DNA of 8,566 nucleotides from Phycisphaera sp. (GTDB lineage Bacteria; Planctomycetota; Phycisphaerae; Phycisphaerales; Phycisphaeraceae). The stretch spans positions 1 through 8,566 of the forward strand of contig JARFRI010000256.1 in the NCBI GenBank assembly GCA_029287335.1. The letters are read 5' to 3'. The notes under the pieces were generated by a model that saw only the letters and a list, made by a program, of their open reading frames with translations, was not told the DNA's origin and ran no database searches. Positions 1 through 5,601 of the stretch are shown piece by piece; within the stretch, counting starts at the first letter, position 1; every line of letters starts with the position of its first letter. A program made the translations under genes and the position numbers.

Positions 1-41
1 ATGCACCACGGCACCATCGAATCATCGCAGTGGGCAGATTC

Positions 42-55
42 AAAACGGGATCCGT
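42..55 (-). terminator. weak hairpin plus T-run, possible terminator of the HEAT gene
   Basis: Read on the minus strand, ACGG-ATC-CCGT is followed by TTT. The stem is only 4 bp, so this is a weak candidate. It lies about 150 nt downstream of the HEAT-gene stop codon, beyond the nested inverted repeat, which may matter more for ending that transcript. Confidence 0.15.
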
Positions 56-64
56 ATCACACGA

Positions 65-190
65 TGGGTGCCACGGTTGATCCGGTTCACCGGTCGCCCG
101 TGCTCATTTGTGATGCCCAGGCCATTGCTTTATCTGCAATAAATGCGGCTCAACTCGGGCGACTGCGGAGCAGATCGACCGTGGCACCCG
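65..190 (+). ncRNA. candidate structured RNA / nested inverted-repeat element
   Basis: Seen: a 17-bp arm at 66-82 (GGGTGCCACGGTTGATC) pairs with 173-189 (GATCGACCGTGGCACCC). The single non-Watson-Crick pair is T78/G177, a G-U wobble if the plus strand is transcribed; T65/G190 adds another wobble. Inside it, GTCGCCCG (93-100) pairs perfectly with CGGGCGAC (156-163). Inside that, CATTT (105-109) pairs with AAATG (141-145) and ATTGC (124-128) with GCAAT (136-140), closing a 7-nt loop. A mini-hairpin CGG-ttca-CCG lies at 83-92. The helices are nested in order, as in a folded RNA. The wobbles favour plus-strand transcription. On the minus strand the element would be the 3' UTR of the HEAT gene, with one A-C mismatch. 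I recognise no known RNA family. It could also be a large terminator-like hairpin or a non-coding repeat. The strand and the RNA nature are inference. Confidence 0.35.
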
Positions 191-207
191 GCGTATGGAA
201 TATCGAT

Positions 208-1044
208 TTAACCGCCCTCGGAGGCGTCTAAGCCGCGTGGGGTTTGTGGGCCTTTGGACCCGCCGCCGTCGGCGTTGTTCCAGAAGGTGACGTACTGGTC
301 GAACCAGCCACGGTCGGGTTGGTAGAGACTGTAGGTATAGGTTTGTTGGTTGGCGAAGGGGTTGCCGCTTTGTTCAAACCAGGTGGCCCAGGCCTGGGGT
401 TCCAGACCTTGATCGACGCCGGTGAGAAGTGTCAGGGAGTGGTGAGCGGCGTTGACGACGTTGAAATCGCTCTGCTCCAGCGCGGTCGCGAGCCGGGCGA
501 AGACCACATTGTCGGGGTACTGGCCTAGCGCGAGGGCGGCGGTGGCTCGGGTGTCGGCGTCGTCTTCGATGTCGGGGTCGAGCCGTTCGATCAGTGCGGG
601 GATGACGGCTGGGTTGTGCAGCTTTCGTAAGCCGTCGGCCGCCTGCCAACCGACCAGGTCGTCCTGATCTTTAAGGAGGGTCGCCAATGTCATGGCGTCC
701 TGGACGATGCCGTGTCGGCCCAGCGCGGTGGCGGCGGCGGCGCGGACGCCCGGGTCCGGGTCGGTGACAAACAGGCGGTAGCTGTTGACATATTCTTCTT
801 CGTCGCCGAAGGGCGATGCCGCGATCCACGAGATGCCTTTGCGGCGTTGGTCGGCATCGCTACGATCAAACATCATGGCGACGGCGACACTAGGCGCCGG
901 TGCGGGCTCTTGACCGAAGAAGCCTTCGTGCAGAGATTCGTACGTCACGCCCGTGGCCTCACAGCCCGTAAGACTGGCCCCCGCAAGGAGCAAGAGCCCA
1001 ATGGTCAGGGCATGTACGGCGGCATTTGTAGGGCGAACGTTCAT
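208..1044 (-). CDS. HEAT-repeat lipoprotein
   Basis: A 278-residue exported lipoprotein of unknown specific role. The N-terminus has a hydrophobic stretch (residues about 12-24) ending in the lipobox L-T-G-C, so Cys28 should be lipidated after signal peptidase II cleavage. Residues about 60-210 form 4-5 degenerate HEAT-like helical repeats, seen as DPDPGVRAAAATALGRHG, the segment around WQAADGLRKL and the segment around TRATAALALGQY. Such repeats usually act as protein-binding scaffolds. The C-terminal 65 residues are rich in W, Y and Q (AWATWFEQSG), then Gly-rich and probably disordered. The start at 1044 is chosen because it gives a complete signal peptide; the Shine-Dalgarno upstream is weak. 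The gene is divergent from pstS across 241 bp. Nothing in it indicates a phosphate function. It could be a cell-envelope scaffold protein; the partner is unknown. Confidence 0.85.
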   Translation of the reverse strand: MNVRPTNAAVHALTIGLLLLAGASLTGCEATGVTYESLHEGFFGQEPAPAPSVAVAMMFDRSDADQRRKGISWIAASPFGDEEEYVNSYRLFVTDPDPGVRAAAATALGRHGIVQDAMTLATLLKDQDDLVGWQAADGLRKLHNPAVIPALIERLDPDIEDDADTRATAALALGQYPDNVVFARLATALEQSDFNVVNAAHHSLTLLTGVDQGLEPQAWATWFEQSGNPFANQQTYTYSLYQPDRGWFDQYVTFWNNADGGGSKGPQTPRGLDASEGG

Positions 1045-1108
1045 GAGCTCAAAGTGTACCGCAAGTCGCAGGCAGAGTCGGCGGGCCGGTTGGACATATA
1101 AATAAATC

Positions 1109-1130
1109 CCCGCCCAAGTGGGCTAGCGGG
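1109..1130. repeat. GC-rich imperfect hairpin with GCTAGC in the divergent intergenic region
   Basis: CCCGC (1109-1113) pairs with GCGGG (1126-1130). CC (1114-1115) pairs with GG (1121-1122), with a CTA bulge at 1123-1125. Read on the minus strand, the hairpin is followed by ATTTATTTATA, which resembles a terminator tail or an AT-rich promoter element of the lipoprotein gene. No minus-strand gene lies behind it that would need terminating. The role is unknown. Confidence 0.3.
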
Positions 1131-1187
1131 CTGGAATCGATGATTGCATGGTCAATCGGCCTCGTTTTACTCATTGTTCGCATAAAG

Positions 1188-1218
1188 CTAACGGTTCTCT
1201 AACAATCCTAAATTATCT
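1188..1218 (+). promoter_or_regulatory. candidate Pho-type operator and -10 region of pstS
   Basis: Two adjacent 11-bp units, CTAACGGTTCT (1188-1198) and CTAACAATCCT (1199-1209), match at 8 of 11 positions. An 11-bp period is the known spacing of PhoB/PhoP-type tandem operators. AT-rich TAAATTATCT follows (1209-1218) and could serve as the -10 region. Placement about 75-100 nt before pstS fits. The actual Pho-box sequence of planctomycetes is not known to me, so this rests on period and position only. Confidence 0.3.
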
Positions 1219-1238
1219 TCTGCCCATCGCAGCGGGCG

Positions 1239-1248
1239 GGGGCGCCCC
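1239..1248. repeat. 10-bp GC palindrome in the pstS 5' leader
   Basis: GGGGCGCCCC is a perfect palindrome inside a G-rich run (1234-1248), about 37 nt before the pstS start. It could be a protein site or a leader structure. It could also be chance in GC-rich DNA. Confidence 0.2.
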
Positions 1249-1285
1249 TGCGACTTTCATCCAACCACCTAACCAAAGGAAACCC

Positions 1286-2287
1286 ATGTTCACGACCCTG
1301 AAGAAGACCGCATTTGTTGCTGGTGCTGCACTGGCGATCGCGACCGGCACGACCTCGGCCCAGGCCGAGCTCGCTGGCGAGATCAAGATCGACGGCTCCT
1401 CGACCGTTTACCCCATCACCCAGTTCGTCGCGGAAACCTTCCACGACCTCAATGAGAAAGTCAACATCTCCGTCGGCTTCTCCGGCACCGGCGGCGGGAT
1501 GAAGAAGTTCGCTTCGGGCGAAACCGACATCTCCTGTGCCTCACGACCAATCAAGGCCAAAGAAGCCAATGCACTCAAGGAAGCCGGCATCGAGTTCATC
1601 GAAGTCCCCGTCGCTTACGACGGCCTGTCCATCGTTGTCAACAAGAACAACACCTGGGCAGAAAGCATGACCGTTGACCAACTCCAGAAGATGTTCCTCG
1701 CCTCCAACAAGGGCAAAGTCAAGACTTGGAAAGACGTTGATCCTTCCTGGCCTGCCATCGAAATCAAGATGTACATCCCCGGCACCGACTCGGGCACCTT
1801 CGACTACTTCAAGGAAGTCGTCGTCGGCAAGTCCGAAGACGCCATCCGTGACGACGTCAGCGAATCCGAAGACGACAACGTCCTGGTCACCGGCATCACC
1901 GGCGACCGTGGCGCGATCGGCTTCTTCGGTGCCGCTTACTACTTCGCCAACAAAGACTCGCTCCGTGCGGTCCCAATCATCAATAAGGCTGGCAAGGCTG
2001 TCGGTCCTAACCCTAAGAGCATTGAGTCGGGCGACTACAACCCCTTCTCCCGCCCGCTGTTCATCTACGTCAAGAAGAGCTCGCTTGAGCGTCCCGAAGT
2101 TAAGGCCTTCGTTGACTTCTACCTCGCCGACGCTGGCGACTTCTCCGAAGAAGTCGGTTACGTCGCCCTGCCCGCCATGGTTTACGACCGTGCCAAGGCC
2201 AACGTGAAGAGCAAGAAGACCGGCACCCAGTACACCGACGCCAGCGGCGAAAAGGTCGAAGGCCCGGTTACCGAAGTCTACAAGTAA
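1286..2287 (+). CDS. pstS: phosphate-binding protein PstS, ABC transporter substrate-binding component
   Basis: A 333-residue exported protein that binds inorganic phosphate outside the cytoplasmic membrane and delivers it to PstCA. The signal peptide has K6-K7, a hydrophobic core, and likely cleavage after A-Q-A (residue 27). Phosphate-binding segments of the PBP-like family are visible: DGSSTVYPI (36-44), SGTGGGMKKF (from about 66), a CASRPI segment, and PGTDSGTFDYF with D168-S169-G170-T171. Length is normal for the family. The ATG at 1286 is chosen over the in-frame ATG at 1148 because AAAGGA (1275-1280) sits 5 nt upstream and the signal peptide starts here; the 46 extra residues of the longer form look non-coding. 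Codons are strongly biased toward C- and G-ending forms (ATC, AAG, GTC), fitting high expression. It is the first gene of pstSCA and likely induced by phosphate limitation. Confidence 0.95.
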   Translation: MFTTLKKTAFVAGAALAIATGTTSAQAELAGEIKIDGSSTVYPITQFVAETFHDLNEKVNISVGFSGTGGGMKKFASGETDISCASRPIKAKEANALKEAGIEFIEVPVAYDGLSIVVNKNNTWAESMTVDQLQKMFLASNKGKVKTWKDVDPSWPAIEIKMYIPGTDSGTFDYFKEVVVGKSEDAIRDDVSESEDDNVLVTGITGDRGAIGFFGAAYYFANKDSLRAVPIINKAGKAVGPNPKSIESGDYNPFSRPLFIYVKKSSLERPEVKAFVDFYLADAGDFSEEVGYVALPAMVYDRAKANVKSKKTGTQYTDASGEKVEGPVTEVYK

Positions 2288-2304
2288 ATCAATCCCCGAT
2301 TGAT
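2288..2304 (+). repeat. small inverted repeat just after the pstS stop codon
   Basis: ATCAAT (2288-2293) and ATTGAT (2299-2304) are perfect complements around a CCCCG loop. It is short and AT-rich. It may stabilise the pstS mRNA 3' end together with the stronger hairpin at 2316-2345. Confidence 0.3.
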
Positions 2305-2315
2305 AGGACACACAT

Positions 2316-2345
2316 ACGACACGCCGTGTAACCGCGGCGTGTCGT
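2316..2345 (+). terminator. pstS-pstC intergenic hairpin, partial terminator or mRNA stabiliser
   Basis: ACGACACGCCG (2316-2326) is perfectly complementary to CGGCGTGTCGT (2335-2345), an 11-bp stem with an 8-nt loop. Only CTTCT follows, so there is no proper U-tract. Stem-loops at this place are known in operons for binding-protein transporters. They let the binding protein be made in excess over the permease, by protecting the upstream mRNA or attenuating read-through. The structure is seen; that role here is inferred. Confidence 0.6.
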
Positions 2346-2361
2346 CTTCTAAGAACGAGCC

Positions 2362-2430
2362 ATGAATGCGCTGGGCATCCTGCCCTCGCGAATGGGACAA
2401 GCCCTGAAACCAACAGGCCTAAACGGATGA
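2362..2430 (+). CDS. possible 22-codon leader ORF ahead of pstC
   Basis: ATG at 2362 opens 22 codons (MNALGILPSRMGQALKPTGL, then NG) and ends at TGA 2428-2430, in the same frame as pstC and only 6 nt before its TTG start. Ribosomes finishing here could re-initiate on pstC. No good ribosome-binding site and no recognisable peptide are seen. It may be chance. Confidence 0.2.
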   Translation: MNALGILPSRMGQALKPTGLNG

Positions 2431-2436
2431 TCAGCC

Positions 2437-3549
2437 TTGAGTGACGCCAACACCGATATCCAGCTTCCCCTGAGTAAGAAACGCTCACAAACCGCCCAAA
2501 AAATCCGCGAACGCATCATCATGGCGTCGCTGATCTTCTGTGCCGGTGTCACCGTCACGATCACGCTGGGCATCGTCTTCATCCTCCTGACGCAGACGCT
2601 TGAGTTTTTCAATCCCGAAGGACATATGGACGGCCAAGGCAACGTCTCCGTCGTCTCGCCGATCGACTTCTTCTTTGGCCTGGAATGGAACCCACTGCTC
2701 GGCGGCGAAAAACACTTCGGCGTTTGGCCATTGATCTTTGGCACGATGAAGGTCGCGATCGTCGCGATGATCTTCGCCCTTCCCGTCGGGCTGATCTCTG
2801 CGATCTGGCTGAGCGAGTACGCCAAGCCCAAGGTCCGCAACATCATCAAGCCGATCATCGAGGTTCTGGCCGGCGTGCCGACCGTGGTGTTCGGCTTCTT
2901 CGCCGTGACATTCATCACGCCCTACCTGCTGCGGTGGGAGTGGTGGCGGGTGAAGATCCCGGACCCTGAAAACGCGGGCCAGTACCTCAAAGACGACGCG
3001 GGCAACTTTCTCACCGAACCGGCGGGCCTGTTTGGCCTGTTCGATGTCGAGGTTTATAACGCGATGGGCGCGGGCCTGGCCGTGGGCATCATGTGTCTGC
3101 CGATCGTGATCTCACTATCCGAGGACGCGCTGCGAGCGGTACCCCGGGCGCTGCGCGAGGGGTCGTATGGCTTGGGCGCATCTAAGTTTGAAACCTCCGT
3201 CCGTGTCGTTGTGCCGGCGGCATTGTCGGGTATCTCCGCGGCGTTCCTACTGGCGGTCGCACGTGCCGTGGGCGAGACGATGATCGTCGCGCTGGCGGCC
3301 GGCGCCTCGCCGACCAAGCTCATTGGGCAAGGCAGCCTGCTGGATAACCTGACCAGCGCTGCGGCACTGGATGAATCCGTCCTGCCGATGACCGGCTACA
3401 TCGTGAAGATCTTCACCGGCGACGCCGCGCATGGCACCGTCGAGTACTACTCATCGTACGCCGTCGCCGCCACGCTCTTCATCATCACGCTCACGCTGGT
3501 GATCTTCGGCAACATCATCCAGCAAAGGTTTAGAGAGAAGTACGACTAA
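2437..3549 (+). CDS. pstC: phosphate ABC transporter permease PstC
   Basis: A 370-residue integral membrane protein, one half of the phosphate channel. Visible parts: a basic cytoplasmic N-terminus (KKRSQTAQKIRER), TM1 at about 29-52, the SPIDFFFGLEWNPLLGG segment (74-90) typical of PstC, TM2 at about 97-125, and TM3 with AGVPTVVFGFFAV (145-157). A hydrophilic loop follows at about 165-200. Next come TM4, the cytoplasmic EAA-type loop that contacts the ATPase (EDALRAVPRALREGSYGLGA, 229-248), ARAVGETMIVALAAG (275-289) and a final TM at about 340-362. It is longer than the E. coli form (about 320 residues), partly from the 165-200 loop. The start is TTG 2437: the frame is closed by TGA at 2428, and the next ATG (2521) would remove the basic tail before TM1. 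pstA follows after 26 nt. Confidence 0.94.
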   Translation: MSDANTDIQLPLSKKRSQTAQKIRERIIMASLIFCAGVTVTITLGIVFILLTQTLEFFNPEGHMDGQGNVSVVSPIDFFFGLEWNPLLGGEKHFGVWPLIFGTMKVAIVAMIFALPVGLISAIWLSEYAKPKVRNIIKPIIEVLAGVPTVVFGFFAVTFITPYLLRWEWWRVKIPDPENAGQYLKDDAGNFLTEPAGLFGLFDVEVYNAMGAGLAVGIMCLPIVISLSEDALRAVPRALREGSYGLGASKFETSVRVVVPAALSGISAAFLLAVARAVGETMIVALAAGASPTKLIGQGSLLDNLTSAAALDESVLPMTGYIVKIFTGDAAHGTVEYYSSYAVAATLFIITLTLVIFGNIIQQRFREKYD

Positions 3550-3575
3550 ACCAACTTAGCCTCTGAACAAGAACC

Positions 3576-5081
3576 ATGCCTGACGCAACACCCGACAACC
3601 CAAAGCCGAAACACATCGTCCGCTCGACCAATAAGCGGATGCGCAGCAACGTGCTTTTCAACAGCATCTGCTTCGGCGCGACCTTGCTTGCGCTGATCAT
3701 CTTGGTGGTCCTGCTCGTTTCGATTCTGACGCAAGGAGTTGGCTCGCTGTCCTTCCGCTTCATCGGAGCGCTCAACTCCTCGGACCCACACAAGGCGGGC
3801 ATCTGGACCTCGCTGGTCGGCACGCTGGTCATCTGCCTGATCTGTGCGCTCTCCGCGATCCCGCTGGGCGTGGGCACTGCGATCCTCATCGAGGAGTTCA
3901 AGCCACGCAACCGCTACCTGCTCTGGCTGCACGCGATCATCGATACCAACATCCGTAACCTCGCCGGCGTCCCGTCGATCGTTTACGGCATCCTCGGCGT
4001 CACCGCGTTTGCCACCATGTTCGGTCTCTTTGGCTCGATGAACAGCGGCAACTTTGCCGTTGGACAGACCTGGTACGACCAGTATCAAGGCGAAGACAAG
4101 CAGCTCTACTACGTCCCTGCCGACGGCCCGCCGAACGACGAAGAAACGGGCAAGCCCGCCGACCCGAGTATGACGCTCTACGTACCTTCCGCCAGCGGGG
4201 ACCGTATCGGTAAAGTCGCCACGGATCTGGAATGGGTCACGGCTGAAGATATTGAGCCGCGCGTTAATGCCATTGAAGAAGAACTCGCCGCATTCATCAA
4301 GGTCTTCCGTGCCGGGATCACCGACGCGCGTGAGAGCCGACGTGGCCCGGTGCGTGTGGATCAAGCCTCGGCCGAGTCGATCGTGGACAAGGCGATCCAA
4401 GCTGGTACCTGGAAGAATCCAGACACCAGCGTGCTGCGTGGCAAGTTGCTTGAACTGGTGCTTGGCCTGGATGGCAAAGCAGGTGGCGACCTGATCAAGG
4501 CCCGTAAGATCGCGATCAACATCGCGGTCGATTCCGAATACGCCGCGCGGATGCCCAACGTCATCACCAAGGGCGCGGCACCGGTCCGCGTTGATACCAA
4601 GTCGTGGTACCACCTAGCCCTGCCCTTTGGACGCGGCGTGTTGGCCGGCGGGTTGACGCTGATGCTCGTGATCCTGCCGATCGTGATCGTCGCGTCGCAG
4701 GAGGCCTTGCGAGCGGTGCCAGGCAGCTTTCGGCAAGGGGCCCTGGCCCTGGGTTCGACCAAGTGGCAGTCCGTCAGCAAGACCGCCCTGCCCGCCGCCA
4801 TCCCCGGCATCTGTACCGGCACCATCCTCGCCCTGAGCCGGGCCATCGGCGAAGCAGCCCCCATCCTCGTGCTTGGCGGCACCGGCTTCATCACCTCCCC
4901 GCCCCGCAACCTCATGGACAGCTTCTCCGCCCTGCCGATGACCATCTTCCAGTGGACCAAGGAACCCGAGGTCGAATACAAAACCATCGCCGCCGCGGGC
5001 ATTATCGTCCTGCTGATCGTCCTGCTGAGCTTCAACGCCATCGCGATCTACATCCGCCAGCGAGCATCCAAACACCAATAA
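3576..5081 (+). CDS. pstA: phosphate ABC transporter permease PstA with large periplasmic insertion
   Basis: A 501-residue permease, the partner of PstC. Family blocks: TM1 at about 29-52, TM2 at about 76-100, TM3 with NLAGVPSIVYGILGV (128-142), TM4 at about 350-372, an EAA-type loop (QEALRAVPGSFRQGALALGS, 375-394) for ATPase contact, LSRAIGEAAPILVLGG (420-435), and a last TM at about 472-494. Typical PstA has roughly 280-310 residues. The excess is one hydrophilic insertion at about 155-345, between TM3 and TM4, which the topology places outside the cytoplasm. It begins Tyr/Gly/Pro-rich, then is charged and probably helical (around NAIEEELAAFIKVFRAG and the segment near 290-325). It shows no domain I recognise. 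The reading frame is continuous and core motifs are intact, so this looks like a functional permease. The gene ends the pst cluster here; no pstB or phoU follows. Confidence 0.93.
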   Translation: MPDATPDNPKPKHIVRSTNKRMRSNVLFNSICFGATLLALIILVVLLVSILTQGVGSLSFRFIGALNSSDPHKAGIWTSLVGTLVICLICALSAIPLGVGTAILIEEFKPRNRYLLWLHAIIDTNIRNLAGVPSIVYGILGVTAFATMFGLFGSMNSGNFAVGQTWYDQYQGEDKQLYYVPADGPPNDEETGKPADPSMTLYVPSASGDRIGKVATDLEWVTAEDIEPRVNAIEEELAAFIKVFRAGITDARESRRGPVRVDQASAESIVDKAIQAGTWKNPDTSVLRGKLLELVLGLDGKAGGDLIKARKIAINIAVDSEYAARMPNVITKGAAPVRVDTKSWYHLALPFGRGVLAGGLTLMLVILPIVIVASQEALRAVPGSFRQGALALGSTKWQSVSKTALPAAIPGICTGTILALSRAIGEAAPILVLGGTGFITSPPRNLMDSFSALPMTIFQWTKEPEVEYKTIAAAGIIVLLIVLLSFNAIAIYIRQRASKHQ

Positions 5082-5156
5082 GGCTTGGGCTTGTTGAGGG
5101 GTCAGACTTGAAGCATTGCATGCCACTGCAAGCCTCAGGGCTCAAGACTCAAGCCT
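5081..5156 (+). other. long stem-loop at the 3' end of pstA
   Basis: Starting in the pstA stop codon, AGGCTTGGGCTTG (5081-5093) pairs with 5143-5156 in 13 pairs, with one bulged A (5147) and one G-U (5088/5149). Inside, TGAGG (5095-5099) pairs with CCTCA (5133-5137) and CTTG (5107-5110) with CAAG (5129-5132). No T-run follows, so it is not a classical intrinsic terminator. It may protect the pst mRNA 3' end or assist termination. The arms contain tandem GGCTTG and two CAAGCCT copies, so alternative pairings exist. Confidence 0.45.
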
Positions 5157-5172
5157 AAGACAACCCCCCCGC

Positions 5173-5200
5173 TTGCTAGCTGCGGTAACTTCGCTAAAAT
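5173..5200 (+). promoter_or_regulatory. sigma70-like promoter of tRNA-Glu
   Basis: TTGCTA (5173-5178, 4 of 6 matches to the -35 consensus) and TAAAAT (5195-5200, 5 of 6 matches to the -10) are separated by 16 nt. Transcription would begin near 5207, about 10 nt before the mature tRNA 5' end. The -35 lies inside CCGC-ttgctagct-GCGG, a small GCTAGC-centred inverted repeat. Confidence 0.6.
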
Positions 5201-5216
5201 ATCCGACCTGCTCGAC

Positions 5217-5291
5217 GGCCCCTTCGTCTAGTCTGGTCTAGGACACTAGGTTTTCATCCTAGCAACACGGGTTCGAATCCCGTAGGGGTCA
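5217..5291 (+). tRNA. tRNA-Glu (anticodon TTC)
   Basis: A complete cloverleaf of 75 nt. The acceptor stem GGCCCCT pairs with AGGGGTC (one G-U at position 2), with discriminator A5291. The D arm begins GTCTAG. The anticodon stem CTAGG/CCTAG (5246-5250, 5258-5262) holds loop TTTTCAT, with anticodon TTC at 5253-5255. The variable loop is CAAC. The T arm ACGGG-TTCGAAT-CCCGT covers 5267-5283. The 3' CCA is not encoded (CTT follows), so it must be added enzymatically. It reads GAA and GAG codons. It has its own promoter and terminator and stands alone between two protein genes. Confidence 0.97.
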
Positions 5292-5302
5292 CTTTCGAGA
5301 TG

Positions 5303-5334
5303 CCCGCTCTGGTTAACGCCAGAGCGGGTTTTTT
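5303..5334 (+). terminator. intrinsic terminator after tRNA-Glu
   Basis: A perfect 10-bp stem CCCGCTCTGG / CCAGAGCGGG with loop TTAACG is followed at once by TTTTTT. This is a textbook Rho-independent terminator 11 nt after the tRNA. It would also stop any transcript running on from pstA, insulating the downstream gene. Confidence 0.92.
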
Positions 5335-5601
5335 CTTGGCCTATAACGAGTTACCGCTATGTTGCCTGTCCGCGTGCGACTGCCGGTGGGGTTCGGGGAT
5401 CACCGCGTCGAATTATTGAGATAGGTACTGGGTACTATTGACGAATACAGATTCTTGAGTGCTGGACAACTTTGGGGTATCGGTAGAGCCCAAAGGATCG
5501 CTGGACGCATCCTGATTTGATCGCCTTAGTTACCAATTTGACCCACTATTATCCAAAATGATTCGATCTGTATTGCGATGGGTACAGACGACGTCGTGGA
5601 C
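5335..5601. other. intergenic region upstream of the cytochrome/DUF1588 gene
   Basis: No ORF or RNA gene is seen. It holds an imperfect hairpin (5377-5410): CGAC and CGGTG pair with CACCG and GTCG around a 12-nt loop. A GGTACTG/GGTACTA tandem repeat lies near 5423-5437. TATTAT (5547-5552) is a possible -10 without a convincing -35. TCTGTA/TACAGA (5567-5572, 5583-5588) flanks an in-frame ATG at 5578. The promoter of the next gene should be here, but I cannot place it reliably. Confidence 0.4.

Noticed and set aside
65..190. Interpretation as a tRNA, SRP RNA, cobalamin riboswitch or CRISPR repeat
   Set aside because: No tRNA arms, no SRP GGAAGCAGCC-type loop, no cobalamin-box arrangement that I can match, and no regularly spaced direct repeats.
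1..231. Plus-strand open frame of 76 codons starting at position 1
   Set aside because: No recognisable protein features, mixed codon use with rare AGA, TTA and ATA, overlap with the 3' end of the HEAT gene, and it runs through the nested inverted repeats. The C-terminus of a real gene starting before the window cannot be fully excluded.
1148..1285. N-terminal extension of pstS from the in-frame ATG at 1148
   Set aside because: It would place 46 non-homologous residues before a complete signal peptide, covers the likely promoter, and lacks the ribosome-binding site present before 1286.
1541..2488. Minus-strand open frame of 315 codons
   Set aside because: Antisense to pstS and the start of pstC. 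Long antisense frames are expected in GC-rich genes with strong third-position bias; the translation is low-complexity V/D/G-rich with no family motif.
3546..4613. Minus-strand open frame of 355 codons
   Set aside because: Antisense to pstA, rich in R, D and H as expected for a reversed GC-rich gene, and without recognisable motifs.
5377..5410. Hairpin as a transcription terminator
   Set aside because: Its stem is interrupted, the loop is 12 nt and AATTATTGAG follows rather than a T-run. The true terminator is just upstream at 5303-5334.
5578..5601. ATG at 5578 as the start of the cytochrome gene
   Set aside because: It adds M-G-T-D-D-V-V-D, an acidic stretch that spoils the signal-peptide n-region, and the ATG sits in the loop of a small hairpin with no ribosome-binding site. 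Not excluded.
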